Shown: positions 1 through 10,480, counted from the first letter of the stretch. The stretch: DNA of 30,492 nt from Reticulitermes lucifugus (GCA_026260175.1 JAKCWW010000057.1:161727-192218); one strand, 5' to 3'. Notes: generated by a model not told the origin, from the sequence alone. A program made the numbers and translations.

Positions 1-102
1 TACCACCTTCATGTGCCGATTGTCTACAAATCTGGGAGTCTCAACCTCCTGGACCCCTCAGGGTCTGTCTAGGCCTGTAATGGGGTTGCTTTACCTTTTA
101 CC
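1..102 (+). mobile_element. SINE 3' end, copy A, cut by the window edge
   Basis: This matches the reverse complement of the copy at 3991-4220. Both have an ACCTTCATG block, then GATTGTCTA, then CTGG-CCCT-AGGG, then AGGCCTGTA, and end in a TTTACCTTTTACC-type tail. The short repeated TTTAC tail is typical of SINEs mobilised by a LINE partner that recognises such ends. The 5' part, including any tRNA-like promoter head, lies outside the window. The family assignment rests on similarity inside this window and on recalled insect repeats. Confidence 0.6.
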
Positions 103-1000
103 ATATGTATTATTAAAGCAATGAAGTCAGGGAAGATGAGGTGGGAAGTTCAAGTAGCAAGTGCAGGATAGATGCGTAACAAAAATCTGAGGAAAAGAAA
201 TCCCGAAAATAAGATATTACTTGGTTGATACAAACACAGATAATGAAAGATATTAGCATAGTAAAGAAGTCAGATGTGAAGATGTGTACTGCGTTCGTCC
301 GACTCAAACTGTCTCTTTACGTTCATGAATATGAAGTCTAATGAGAGGAGGATTAGAACATGAAACATGATTTTACCTTTGTATTCCATCTCCTGGTACA
401 ATTTCACACAAACTCTCTGATTTTACAATCACATATTTTTCATTGAAATTAAGAATGTGCAGAATTCGTAATATTATAATAAGCAATATAAATTAGTTAA
501 TCGACAGTAAGTCCTGTCGCTTTATAGTTAAAAGCTATAACGAGGAACAAATCTCGAATAGTTGACTCAAATAAATAAATAAATAAATAATACTCGTATT
601 ACAAAAAGAAGACAGTTGAGTGTCTACCCAGGTACGCGTGTGGTTGTCAGTCAGCAAATGTTCCATGATCAGGGATATGTAAACATGCTGTTTTATCTGG
701 ACTATTCAGTGCGGTGAAGCTACTTGTGTTGTGATGAACGACTGATGTTTGAATAAGCGTAATATATACGGCAGAATGTTCCTCGTGTTTGCTCTTGCAC
801 CTTCACCACTACAGCGTACGCCTCTATCCGAAGAAGTCAGTCTGCGAGAGCGGAGATTTACAGTAGACCACTTGGCAGTCAGCGCGCACACAAATTGCCC
901 ATTTCATTCATGATCCGTGAAGGATCTATAATTGAACACAAGCGTTGCGCGAACTCATGCACTGCAGAAATACCTAGTGTTTAAAAATCATTAGACCATG
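103..1000. other. Non-coding stretch without a recognised gene
   Basis: Only short ORFs occur on the minus strand (64 and 61 codons), with no recognisable domain and interrupted on all sides. A small (AAAT)n run sits at 570-590. Nothing else is recognised. Confidence 0.5.
570..590. repeat. (AAAT)n microsatellite
   Basis: About five perfect AAAT units in tandem, read directly from the sequence. Confidence 0.9.
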
Positions 1001-1004
1001 TTTT

Positions 1005-1140
1005 CAGTTGTGACTTATGGAGTGCTCATGGCAGTGCTACGAATAATGCTGTCTTCTGGGATGTGGGACCGTGTAGCCTAATAACATTTTACTAATGTTT
1101 CGGAGGAACCTCCCAGAAAACAAAATTTTTTTCAACTGCT
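1005..1140 (-). mobile_element. Decayed transposable-element fragment with a GAAAC core
   Basis: On the minus strand this reads CTCCGAAACATTAGTAAAATG and continues into a segment encoding TSQKTALF. That peptide resembles the ITQKTTDF peptide beside the gap at 11580-11640. An imperfect stem (GGGAGG-TTC-CTCC) precedes GAAAC, as in the hammerhead-like motifs elsewhere in the window, but the CUGANGA box is not intact. It directly abuts the tail of the SINE at 1145-1422. It is probably a fragment of a short dispersed insect repeat; the boundaries are approximate. Confidence 0.35.
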
Positions 1141-1144
1141 ATTG

Positions 1145-1422
1145 TAAAGGTAAATGTCCCTGTCCACGCCTCGAAGGCATGTAACTGAAGTACTGGTATA
1201 GCGTACCTCACTCCTAAATTTGGCACTAGGTGACGGATAGTGGTCAACACCACGCTTCGGCCGCTTTGCCCCCCAGTAAGAACCCCTGTACCCATTCAAC
1301 AGGAAGCTGGGTGGGCTCTAGATCCGGTCTTGACGATTTGGAGAACAGAAAACTACTGGGATTCGAGCCCTGGGTCGTTCCTCCCGTAGCCTAGTCATTG
1401 TACTGACTACGCTATCCCGGTT
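1145..1422 (-). mobile_element. tRNA-derived SINE, copy B, nearly full length
   Basis: On the minus strand the element starts near CCGGGATAGCGTAGTCAG, a good RNA polymerase III A box (TRGC..AGT) at about 1400-1414. A B box reading GGCTCGAATCC lies at 1359-1369. The body follows, and the element ends in TTTACCTTTAC at 1145-1156. The length of about 280 bp suits a tRNA-headed SINE with a LINE-derived tail. Its tail matches copies A (1-102) and C (3991-4220), and its middle shares GGGG-AAAG-CGGCCG-GCGTGGTG with copy C. A 67-codon ORF running through it is an accident of the repeat. Confidence 0.7.
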
Positions 1423-1436
1423 TCCCAGCCGTGTTT

Positions 1437-3230
1437 GTATCGGAAGATAAACCGTAAGCCATTTTACAGTATGTCTTACAAAGGGGCACGATTAAGAAGT
1501 AACTGCACAGAGAAGGCATGATGACTTCTAAAAAGCTAATAATTGGTCAGCTACTTAATACAGTGCTTGCCTATTATAAAATTCGATAAGTAATATAGCC
1601 CGCCACTTTTATTAAACCCAAGCGCTCACATCACTCTCCGGAAAAGCCCAAAGCACAGTGGTTACTTTATACCACGTACCTTAACAATAGCAGGCTGCAC
1701 ACTTTCCCCCATCGAGCTTATTTATGATTTCCATACGGTGTACAAAAAAAATCAGCGATCATTTGTGTAAGCAGCACTTATATATTGAACGGCAGGTGTT
1801 ATGTGTGATGAAGAAACTTAAATTTTAAATTTACCCATTCTTAATGTTATCTTCACATCTACGCATAAACTTTCATGGTACCTCTTCTTTCAAGTTTCCG
1901 AATCAAAATGATGTCGACATTTCTTACCTGTCCCACATTTGTTACATTACGCTTCAATTCCGTCTCCCTCTTCGGATTAATGCTTCTCTAAATTTTATAT
2001 TCAATGTACTACTTACGTAGCAGTAAAGTTTAAAATTCTGAGTACTGAGTTATTTTTCGTTACGTACCGATACTGAGGAGTTTACAATTGACCTTGGCAG
2101 TTATTTGCGCTGGGGAAAGTCGACTGTCCCTTGTTTGTGACCATTAACCAGTTAAAGATACATTGGTCTGAAGTGCAATCGTGTTTTATGTGTGTAAGAT
2201 AATGCAGTTATTTTCTGTAGTGTTCTGCGTGGTTAGAGCTGTGCATTAATTTGGATTTAGGCTTGTTATAAACGAAACGCCTAACAAATGGCGACCAGTG
2301 GGACGAAGGTCATGCAGCGATACAGACTCGTGTTTTTGACAGGATCTATATGTTTTCCTCCGACCGTCGTCGTGATTGTTAACGGACTGTACCCAGGCTG
2401 TGCAGAGTCAACTGCATTCTCTTGAGTAAAGGACAGTACCTTATTTTTCACAGGAAATTTCGATAATTCTCTTCCTTGGCGTGTTTGGTCAGGAGTCATA
2501 TAAACTATATCCATCTTCAACTGCTGCCTATACCAGACACCGAATGGCACATTAATGTGACAATGGTTGATTCATTTGTGTGTATAAAAGCCTAACATTT
2601 GAAATACGGCGTTGTCGTTATTCTGTTCCCACGCAGTATGTCATTCTTAAAGTCACGGATACGTACGTTCGCAGGCGGCAGTGATTTCCGAAAACAAATT
2701 TCCATGGATGATAGCGTGCACTTTTGAGTAAATTCGCTATTCAATAAGCAATAGTGAATAAACTGAAAAGCATTCTGTCGATACCAAAGTTGGAAATCGG
2801 AAAGGTTTATTTTGAACGTTCGGTGTACTGCTGGGGGAAAAGTACACAGTACGAGGAGAAAAGGCTGTAGACCTTGCAGTACCTTGCGTCAACTTGTTGC
2901 GCGTCTTAATCAATCATAATAACGCAGGGGTACAAGGGAAGCTGCCGAAATTGGAAGTATGTTGTTAACGCCAGAATAATAGACATCACTGAAATATATA
3001 AAGTGTCTGTAAGCGTTGATTGTGTAACTAAGAACCAAACCGCTCCACCACCTACAGCTACAGTAGGTCAAACTCCGACTGAAATGAACGTTATCTCTGG
3101 TTTATTTTAGAGTTAGATCACACAAGTTTGACAAAGTCTGTTTCTGAAAATTTCCCTTTAAAATTTCAACGGTATTTAAGATATTAAACCACAACTATGT
3201 AGGGTGTTTCTTAATATTAAACCAACAATC
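1437..3230. other. Non-coding stretch, nothing recognised
   Basis: No ORF longer than 89 codons; the longest (minus strand, ending at 2281) has no recognisable domain or gene-like context. No tandem repeat or tRNA-like box stands out. It may hold unrecognised old repeats or intron sequence. Confidence 0.45.
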
Positions 3231-3265
3231 TGCACATAAATATATATAAATAATTAATACAGTCC

Positions 3266-3310
3266 CCTCTCCAACATTTTTCGGCGGTCAACCGTCATCC
3301 TCAGGGAGCG
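3266..3310 (-). ncRNA. Hammerhead-ribozyme-like motif
   Basis: On the minus strand: CUGAGGA (3298-3304, fits CUGANGA), one extra U, stem II GACGG-UUGA-CCGCC (four of five pairs), GAAA (3279-3282), a very short stem III reading AAUGU, then U at the expected cleavage position. Stem I can form because CUCC before the core pairs with GGAG after the cleavage site. Minimal hammerheads with one- or two-pair stem III are known from Penelope-like elements and other short retroelements. Self-cleavage is inferred from the fold only. A perfect palindrome lies 20 bp away. Confidence 0.5.
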
Positions 3311-3330
3311 ACACCAATATTTAAAATCTA

Positions 3331-3354
3331 ATAAAGCCAGTTAACTGGCTTTAT
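3331..3354. repeat. Perfect 24-bp palindrome
   Basis: The sequence equals its own reverse complement over all 24 positions, centred on GTTAAC with AAAGCCA/TGGCTTT flanks. It lies just outside the hammerhead-like motif at 3266-3310 and may mark the junction of an inverted-repeat element. Confidence 0.9.
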
Positions 3355-3990
3355 CAATAAGAAACTATCACTTTGTACCGAATGTACAACATCAAAATAG
3401 TAGGATGTTACATACTATTGCATAAGCAAGGTTTCGGAATTTTATGCATACATTTCCTTATGGTCATATGTCTACTCATAAATATTTTACTTTTAATTTT
3501 CTATATTCAGCATAAACACACCGAAAATTCAGAGAAGACTGATTGTGGTTTTGGATATCGTTATTAAATTTGGAGGACAAAATATATCTAAAAAACAATT
3601 TCTTTGTACAATCAATGTGTTGCGCCTACAAAAATAAACTTTTTTTTAAAAAGTACCTAACTTTAAAAAAATGGCAGATTCTAGAAAGAAAAATTTAGCT
3701 TCAGAAAATAGCACTGTACACTATGCCGAGCTGACATCTATAGGTAGGCTAAGGATAATTTTTTTTAGAGATAAATTTTCCAGTAACGGCTCAAACATAT
3801 TTTACCTTACTGTTATTGAATCTTCCGTCTTCTGACCCTATTTTTATCTACCACCACTCAGTATACTAACACAGTCCTATGCAGCAAGATAAATAAAGAA
3901 TGCAAATAAATTCTAAACATTACGTAAATTTTTATCAAATATATATGAAACAATGGCCGACGTTCAAAACAATTATGCAGTACAGAACGT
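3355..3990. other. AT-rich non-coding stretch
   Basis: One 64-codon plus-strand ORF (3373-3567) has a hydrophobic stretch but no start context, neighbours or homology that I recognise, so I do not call it a gene. Several A/T homopolymer runs are present. Confidence 0.45.
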
Positions 3991-4220
3991 GTAAAAGTAA
4001 AAGTAAAACTATCCCTCTACAGGCCTGGACAGGCCCTTAGGGCTCCAGAAGATTAGGGATCCCAGAATTTCTAGACAATCAGTACATGAAGGTGACAAGG
4101 TTGTCAGCACTATGCACCCGCCGCCTTTACCCCCAGGAGATATACCTGGTACTCATTTCTGTTACAGGCTGAGTCGACCCCAGGGCCATAGTGCGACCGG
4201 AAGGATTATGTCAGTGAAAA
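3991..4220 (-). mobile_element. SINE, copy C, head not recognised
   Basis: On the minus strand it runs from about 4220 to a clear (TTTTAC)n tail at 3991-4006. Internal landmarks are CCTTCCGGTCGCACTATGG, GGGGTCGACTCAGCCTG, GGGGGTAAAGGCGG, ACCTTCATG, GATTGTCTAG and AGGCCTGTA. The last blocks are shared with copy A and the GGGGG-AAAG-CGG block with copy B. No A box or B box is visible at the 5' end, so it is either 5' truncated or the head has diverged beyond recognition. Confidence 0.65.
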
Positions 4221-5077
4221 ATAGTACCGAACAGACTACTTAAAATACCTGTATGAAATCGATCAAAATGTTTTGAATTAAATTTCTCAAAGATATAATA
4301 AAACTCCCCACATATTTGCTACATCTGTTATCAGATAAGACTACTTTATTGACTTCCCAGTTTTAAGGTTTTCGCAGCGGTGTGAATGATGTATCAGTTC
4401 TACTGGGATGTGACACTGCGTCATAGTCACCTATTTTAACTGTCATCCGCAGTCATTTCATAGTCATCACTGTAGTAACTAAGAGTTTCATCAGTTTGAA
4501 ATAAATTTTTATTCAGTTCCGCAAAAAGGCGTCTTATATAGAAAAAGAGAAACACGTCGTTTATGTAACACAAAAAGTTTTTTCTTTGACGTCTACAGCT
4601 CTGTACGGAATGTTTTCAATGTACTCTATATATGAACGGGACAAGAGATCCATTTCATTTTACCGTAAATAAAACATTAGTGAAATCAGAGTGTCAACCC
4701 TCAGTACTCTTTCAACCTGCTCTATGCTTTGTCAAAACGTCTCGTTGCTGACTGCGACATAGCTCTGGGACCAATTTAAGGACTCTTCTTCAGTAGTAAA
4801 GTGTTGCGCCCAGTGAACGTTGGATTTCTCGAAGTAAACATTTTATCTTGGGGAATGCACGGACAGCCGAAGCCTAACGTATCCTTCAAATGTATGATCT
4901 TTAAAAAAATTCTTGAAAATCCTTTCATCAGTTTTACATTTGAAACTACATGACTTTCGGCTAGATATATTAAAATGCGGACATGTAGACAGAATGAAAA
5001 TTTGGGCCCCCAAGCAAAGCATCCCACTTGCTGTACTGGAAACAGAAGCAGTGACACGGCGTCTCCTGTATACTCAC
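4221..5077. other. Non-coding stretch, overlapping ORFs not supported
   Basis: ORFs of 125 to 129 codons overlap on opposite strands from 4776 to 5290. Neither carries a recognised domain. Overlap of this kind in repeat-rich DNA is expected by chance. Confidence 0.4.
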
Positions 5078-5232
5078 GTGACTGCGTTTGGCTCCACAGG
5101 TATGCATGATGTGTTAATGAAATCACATTTCTGTTGCGCTGCAATAAAATTTTGCAGGCATTCAAGAAATAATTTTATGAAGAGCTTCTTGAGGTGTGCT
5201 TGCAACAAACTTTGCAAAAATCGGTCTGCCAT
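5078..5232 (-). CDS. Candidate 5' coding exon, unknown protein
   Basis: On the minus strand an ATG at 5232 sits in a strong eukaryotic start context (AACAAAGATGG). It opens 51 codons beginning MADRFLQSLLQAHLKK, leucine-rich and probably helical. The frame stops immediately after a strong 5' splice donor, GTGAGTA (reverse complement of 5071-5077). An exon ending at 5078 would therefore leave the frame open in phase 2. I do not recognise the protein, and I found no matching acceptor or downstream exon. It could be a real first exon, a decayed exon, or part of a repeat. Confidence 0.25.
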
Positions 5233-6840
5233 CTTTGTTACGTTTGTCCGTTCGCTTGTCCGAATTGAACAACTCGTCAGTCCAACATAATCTTCATGAA
5301 ATATTAACTCTGAATTACCAGAATATGTCGTCACTGGTTACCATCGCCCAAAAATAGTAAACACTGTGTATGAACACTTAAACGTGTTTCTGTGTGTATC
5401 TCTAATGTAACTTGTTAAATATTTATTCGAATGGAACATGCTTCTAAGCAAACTTGTAGACAAAAACGAACCACAAATTTTACACATACACTTCTCCTGC
5501 AAGTATTATGGCTTTCGAGATAGCAACATCAAATTTAGCTCTGTAACACTCTGAGCATGCTTCACTAACATATTCCGTCTATTCCAGAATTATAACAACA
5601 CAACAATTGTTGTTATTATATTACATATTACTTTTGTTATCATAATCATCGGCCAAAGTGTAGGCTTTATCCATTGTAAGCCATTTCTACGTAGGCCTCT
5701 CTATAGGCGGTAGAAATGCTTAAATGGAAATCGTAACATCAGCCTTATGTTGTGAGTATAGAAAAGTAAAAAAAAAATATTTTTTTTAAATAATGTCATC
5801 CCGTTGTGTTGTTAATAGTATAAAAATTAAATCGTTGAAGGAATCATAACCTGGAAAGAAATATTCTTGTTTATTCAAGATGTTTCTCTGTTTTTTCTCA
5901 GACACTTCTACAGGTACGTTAAAAAGTGTTTTACAAAATATGCTCCAGCGGAACGTTTGTATCTCTCGAGCAAGATCGAGTTTTCCCGAAATTGAATACT
6001 AGCGACCTTTTCATAATTCTCAGAAAAATAAAATTAATGAACAGAACATTTTAGTTTTGCATTTCTCTTGCCATCTGATATATAAATTCGTCCATTCGAA
6101 GTAAAATAGAACCACGCTACCAGCTACTAATATTGTTTTTGGTTCGAATAATAGCAAAAGAGGAAAGCACTTTTTCGTGGTCATTCGCAAAGAGGACCAC
6201 CAGGTTCAGGTGCACCAAGGAACTGAACACGTTTGGTAAGCACTGCATTAGCATATCCAACTTAAAGCTGTCCAAACAGTAGGTTTATCATTATGCTGCC
6301 GTCATCCAACGTCTTAATTATCGTTAAAATTATGTAGCTTGCAATTCGAATACACTCTAAAGGGACAATAAATTTCAGCCTGCCCGTTCATCTGCATTGC
6401 GCTTAGCACTTTACGCTTTGCTGTGTATTTAACAACTCCTACCGAAACGGAATCCACAGTACCCACCATCTACCAACCGCACTGAAAATTCTCAGTCTGT
6501 ATTACTTACTGCCTACAATTAAGCTATGCCGTATTATGGTTACGCAAGAGGAGAAGAGAATAGAATTACGTATAAAAAGTTTTTCGAGTAAAGAACATGG
6601 CTACGTTTCTTCAACTATACGTACAGTACAAGCGTAACCTTTCCTGTTACCTTATCTGTTGGATGACACTTCAAATACTTAGAAATATTTAATATTATTC
6701 TGGCACTTTAGAAAAAAATCAGTAAATAGCTTTCACAATGTGATAAGTATAAGTCAATAACCAAAAAAATCCATAAACCACAGTTCTTCTAAAAAACCTG
6801 ACTATAGCTCAGGTAGTCAAATATATTACTGCCTTTCATA
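5233..6840. other. Non-coding stretch
   Basis: No supported gene. A small hairpin lies at 5682-5718, and an A8/T8 run lies near 5767-5788. No other recurring element is seen. Confidence 0.45.
5682..5718. repeat. Small inverted repeat
   Basis: Arms CATTTCTAC (5682-5690) and GTAGAAATG (5710-5718) are perfect 9-bp complements. A second inner pair, GCCT/AGGC, lies in the loop. No function is assigned. Confidence 0.7.
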
Positions 6841-6845
6841 GAAGG

Positions 6846-7035
6846 CGATAGGTCATTATTGTGTTCACAAGAGCTCTGGTCCCTATTCTGAACTACACAA
6901 ATCCATTCCACATCCTCCCACCCCATTTATTTAAGATTTATTTTAATAGTATCTTTCATTTTTCATCTACGCCTACGTTTTCAATGTAGAATTTTCATTT
7001 CAGGTTTTCCTATGAAAATGTTATGTGCATTAATC
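6846..7035 (-). pseudogene. LINE 3' fragment, family 2, decayed
   Basis: Minus-strand translations in shifting frames give TIKINLK, MGWEDVEWI, VQNRDQ and RALVNTIMTY. These are the C-terminal signature of a common arthropod non-LTR retrotransposon, whose intact form I recall as DNIKMDLKE, GWEGVDWV, DRDQW and VNTVMNLR. The same peptides recur at 8612-8850 (minus) and 11735-11915 (plus). Frameshifts and stops show it is dead. Only the 3' end of the reverse transcriptase ORF is present, consistent with 5' truncation during target-primed reverse transcription. Confidence 0.6.
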
Positions 7036-7193
7036 ATATGTCTACAAATTTCTACCTGTCTCTAACCTAAGAAACTTGGGGCAAATCCCAACGCAGTTCC
7101 ACCTGTTCAATCACGAATCTCACATCAAGTCATATGGGACTGACTCCTTGCTCCGCAGTAAGATCATCCAGCCTATACACGTGCAACAAATAT

Positions 7194-7690
7194 GACTATC
7201 TAAATTGTCGATATTGCGTATAATAAATATGACTAAATTATCGATATTACGTAACATAAACATGACTATAAAAGTTATCGATATTAGGTGAAACAAATAT
7301 GACTATCTAAATTATCGATATTACGTGAAACAAATATGACTATCTAAATTATCGATATTGCGTATAATAAATATGACTAAATTATCGATATTAGGTAACA
7401 TAAAAATGACTATAAAAGTTATCGATATTAGGTGAAACAAATATGACTGTCTAAATTATCGATATTACGTGAAACAAATATGACTATATAAATTATCGAT
7501 ATTACGTGAAATAAATGACTATATAAATTATCGATATTAAGTGAAACGAATAGGACTATCTAAATTATCGATATTACGTGAAACAAATATGACTATCTAC
7601 GTTATGGATATTATGTGAGACAAATATGACCATCTAAATTATCGATATTACGTGAAACAAAAATGACTATCTAACTTATCGACATTATAA
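7194..7690. repeat. 37-bp minisatellite, about 13 full units
   Basis: Each unit begins GACTATCTAAATTATCGATA and is usually 37 bp; units 2 and 6 are 33 bp through the same internal deletion. There are 13 full units and a partial fourteenth. Units 1-4 (7194-7337) and 5-8 (7338-7481) match one to one, including the short unit and the ATAAAAG variant, so a 144-bp four-unit block was duplicated. Eleven of the 14 units keep a perfect TATCGATA. Confidence 0.95.
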
Positions 7691-8611
7691 GAGTGTTGTT
7701 CCTTTTGAGGGAAGGGCCAATTTGCAAATAGTCTCAAAGTTTTCACTCCAGCGCAACTGTAACAATACTATCGCATGCAAACGGTCTCCCGAAGTGCATC
7801 TCGTATGTAAGCTGGATTAGAAATTAATACAAATGAAACCTACGAATAGGAGAATGTCGCTACTTCTGTTGGTTTTTACAAGCTGTAAGAAAATAACACT
7901 GCAGCTGTACATATACCAAGAATTAACACCCACATGTTTAACTAAGTCGGGGGTTCAGAGCCGAGCTGGCTAAGTGGCTAGCCACTGTATCCCAGTGCGG
8001 CACAACTCCTCTGCTCAGCTCATCCCATCCATCAATTTCTGTGCTGCAGCAGTTTATGACCATGCTACTTCAATTTGTAACACCCCTACAACAAGGCGGC
8101 CTGATAAAAGAAAACAACGTTTATGCTGCCATTTTTCACTAGAAGCTGACAGCAGCAATATTGTAGGAATTGGCCATGTGTTCCTTAAAAAAAAGCTACA
8201 CCAAATTAAATATCAGGATATTTGAAGCAAATGTACACTTTATGTCATTAGAAAAGAAGGATGAAGTTCGTGTCACAGGAATTTGTCATATGAGTTTCTT
8301 GGAGATTCATATTGTCGCAGCCTCTTCAAAGGAACATATTGTAGAGCTAAATGAATAAATGTACACAGCTCATGAATACGGCCTTCTGGTATGTGCCGTT
8401 GTGTAGTTTGTTGGATGCATACCAACGTTTCGGAGAAACTTGCTGCTGCCTTCTAATATGAAGACCGTAATCCTGGCATTCAACTCTTCAGAGGACTTCA
8501 ACGTTCCAAACAACTTATTTTAACTATTTACAGTTTCTCTCAGTGTATGAATGATCGGAGCAATTTCATGTGCTTTGTATCATCTATTCAGGAAACTTCT
8601 GTTCTATCACG
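7691..8611. other. Non-coding stretch with a possible repeat remnant
   Basis: ORFs up to 83 codons are unsupported. At about 8418-8450 the minus strand reads CTCCGAAACGTTGGTATG after a GC-rich segment. This resembles the GAAAC-type cores elsewhere in the window, but CUGA is not intact, so it is at most a decayed copy. Confidence 0.4.
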
Positions 8612-8850
8612 AATTGTATGGTTCATTACCGTTTTCACAAAAGCCCATCACTAGACTTTACTCGGAGACACTTCCATGCCGCCCACCTACTCAAACCGCA
8701 CTCCTGCACAATCCATTTTAACGTTATCCTTCCATCTACACCTAGGACTCTCAAATAATCTTTTGGCTTCATGGTTCCAACTAAAATCTGGTAACTAATG
8801 GTAACGCATGTAAGTAACGCCTGGTACGTATCCTGAAGTGCCATAATGGA
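8612..8850 (-). pseudogene. LINE 3' fragment, family 2
   Basis: On the minus strand the order is YQALLTC, LVGTMKPKDYLRVLG, RWKDNVKMD and WWAFVKTVMN. This matches the expected order of the family C-terminus (AYRVLVGRPEGK, LGRPRRRWEDNIKMD, WWAFVNTVMN), though the frame shifts between blocks. It is a non-LTR retrotransposon remnant of the same family as 6846-7035 and 11735-11915. A 69-codon minus-strand ORF covers part of it, but it mixes frames and is not a functional gene. Confidence 0.6.
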
Positions 8851-9893
8851 CTGAAATCTTCTGGCGTGTGATGCAGTATCAATTACGAATTTCTAACAGT
8901 CGACATGACGCCTTATAACAGAAGATGTGAATCCTCAGTGACGCAGCTGTCAAAACCTCAAATCTCGCAACCTAAAACAAAGCGATATTTAAACGTCTTT
9001 CTCATATACTTTTCGTTTGGATAAAATGTGTAATAAATCAATACAATAATATAAGCCATAAAACATGGCGATGATATCTTGAAACTAAGCGTGAATAATA
9101 AACACAGGAGCTGTTCTAAAAATACGAACCTAAAAACGTAACAAAATACTACACCACTAAATTCCGACAGATGGGAAAAGGAATAGTTTTAATTCTTGTC
9201 ATAATAATTATTAATATTGTTATTTTATGTAGTCTATTTTTTGTCTTTATTTGTGTTTTTTATATAACTGGCGTCCAGACTGTTGAATCGGCATGAGAAG
9301 AAACTGAAGAATGAAGGAATAATTACTATTATTATTTTTATTATTATTATTATGGTTGTTAGTGGCAGTATTAGTGCTGTGGTGGTGGTAGTAGTAATAG
9401 CAGCCTCTTGTTATATTCGCGGAACTTGAAACACTGACAGTCTTATGTAGAAGGCATCAAAAGGACACGATTAGCGCTTAAGGAATAAGATGCGTCTGTG
9501 TTAATACGAAGGTCTCCTTATCACAGCGAATGCCGTTCTTACAAAGGAGACAGCAGACTGAGTTATTTCAATAGGCGTAACTATTATATACATAGTGGCG
9601 GGAATTACTGCCACGTAATTACAAAAATCCAAGCCATGAAGATGCAACTGTTCTCCATGCAGAGTAGCAAACGCAATTACTAACTCCACAGAACAGCAGA
9701 CATTCTATACCTATTTCGGAGAACATGTCCCTACCGAAATTCAGATTAAGTTAAATTTTGATCCTTCAGTTCAGGTCTAATTTGTCTAATGTTTTAACCA
9801 ATGCAGTTCAATCAACTTCAAAACCCACAAGTAACAAAACAACATCTTACTTTTAGGTGGGACAACTCGTTGTGATGAAGATACACAAGTAGC
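8851..9893. other. Non-coding stretch with triplet repeats
   Basis: Holds an AT-rich triplet-repeat region at 9325-9405. ORFs are open on both strands at 9498-9689 without recognised content. No gene is called. Confidence 0.45.
9325..9405. repeat. Degenerate triplet microsatellite, (ATT)n then (GTG/GTA)n
   Basis: TTATTATTATTATTATGG is followed by GTGGTGGTGGTAGTAGTAAT, read directly. It is imperfect and probably old. Confidence 0.8.
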
Positions 9894-9941
9894 TATAGAA
9901 AAAATAACCTTTAAACATAACTCTCTTCTAATACTGATTTT

Positions 9942-9990
9942 ATTGTGCTACATGTTTCGGCTCATATACAGAGCCATCATCAGGCAAAAA
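9942..9990 (-). ncRNA. Hammerhead-ribozyme-like motif, left arm
   Basis: Minus strand: CUGAUGA (9977-9983), extra U, stem II GGCUC-UGUAUAU-GAGCC (5 bp), GAAA (9955-9958), short CAUG stem-loop III, then UA. Stem I has UGC pairing with GCA next to the cleavage site, plus further U-A pairs after one mismatch. All core bases of CUGANGA and GAAA are intact. The two-base or four-base loop of stem III is minimal. Activity is not shown. Confidence 0.5.
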
Positions 9991-10430
9991 GATACCAAAG
10001 AAAGGTTTCTTTGTAAAAATACCTTACCTATTTTACAGTATTTATGTTCGTGTTGAGATCTCAACATACATTTCATAGAAAATACACGATGATCCAAAAT
10101 CACAAAATATGTATGTAGAAGAAATATTGGCAACAGAACATTCCTCTTGAGGAGTATGTGAGTCGGAGAAAGTAAACATAACATGCCCCAAAGCCGTCAT
10201 CACTGACTTAGATTCACAATTCTACATGGAAATACTAATCTTAACATTCCATAATTTGTAACTACGAGCATTTTAGAACCTTTTTAACGTGCTACTGTTC
10301 TACACGTTTTGTGATTCACAAATTCGGCTCATCTTGTATTTTCTATGATATGCAAGCTGAGATCTCAACACGAACATAAATATTGTAAAACAGATAAGAT
10401 ATTTTACAAGGCAACTTTTCCTCAGTATCT

Positions 10431-10480
10431 TTTTGTCTGATGATGGCTCTGTACACGAGCCGAAACATGTAGAACAAAAT
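10431..10480 (+). ncRNA. Hammerhead-ribozyme-like motif, right arm
   Basis: CUGAUGA (10437-10443), extra U, stem II GGCUC-UGUACAC-GAGCC (5 bp), GAAA (10462-10465), CAUG, UA. Stem I needs a bulge: UUUUGU before the core pairs with ACAAAA lying two bases beyond the cleavage site. The core is intact but stem I is weaker than in the left-arm copy. Confidence 0.45.

Noticed and set aside
7945..7995. Possible SINE head: GGTTCAGAGCC and TGGCTAAGTGG
   Set aside because: The B-box-like block lies upstream of the A-box-like block, the wrong order for a pol III promoter, and both are imperfect.
9498..9689. Mutually overlapping ORFs on both strands
   Set aside because: No homology recognised and neither strand shows start context; treated as chance.
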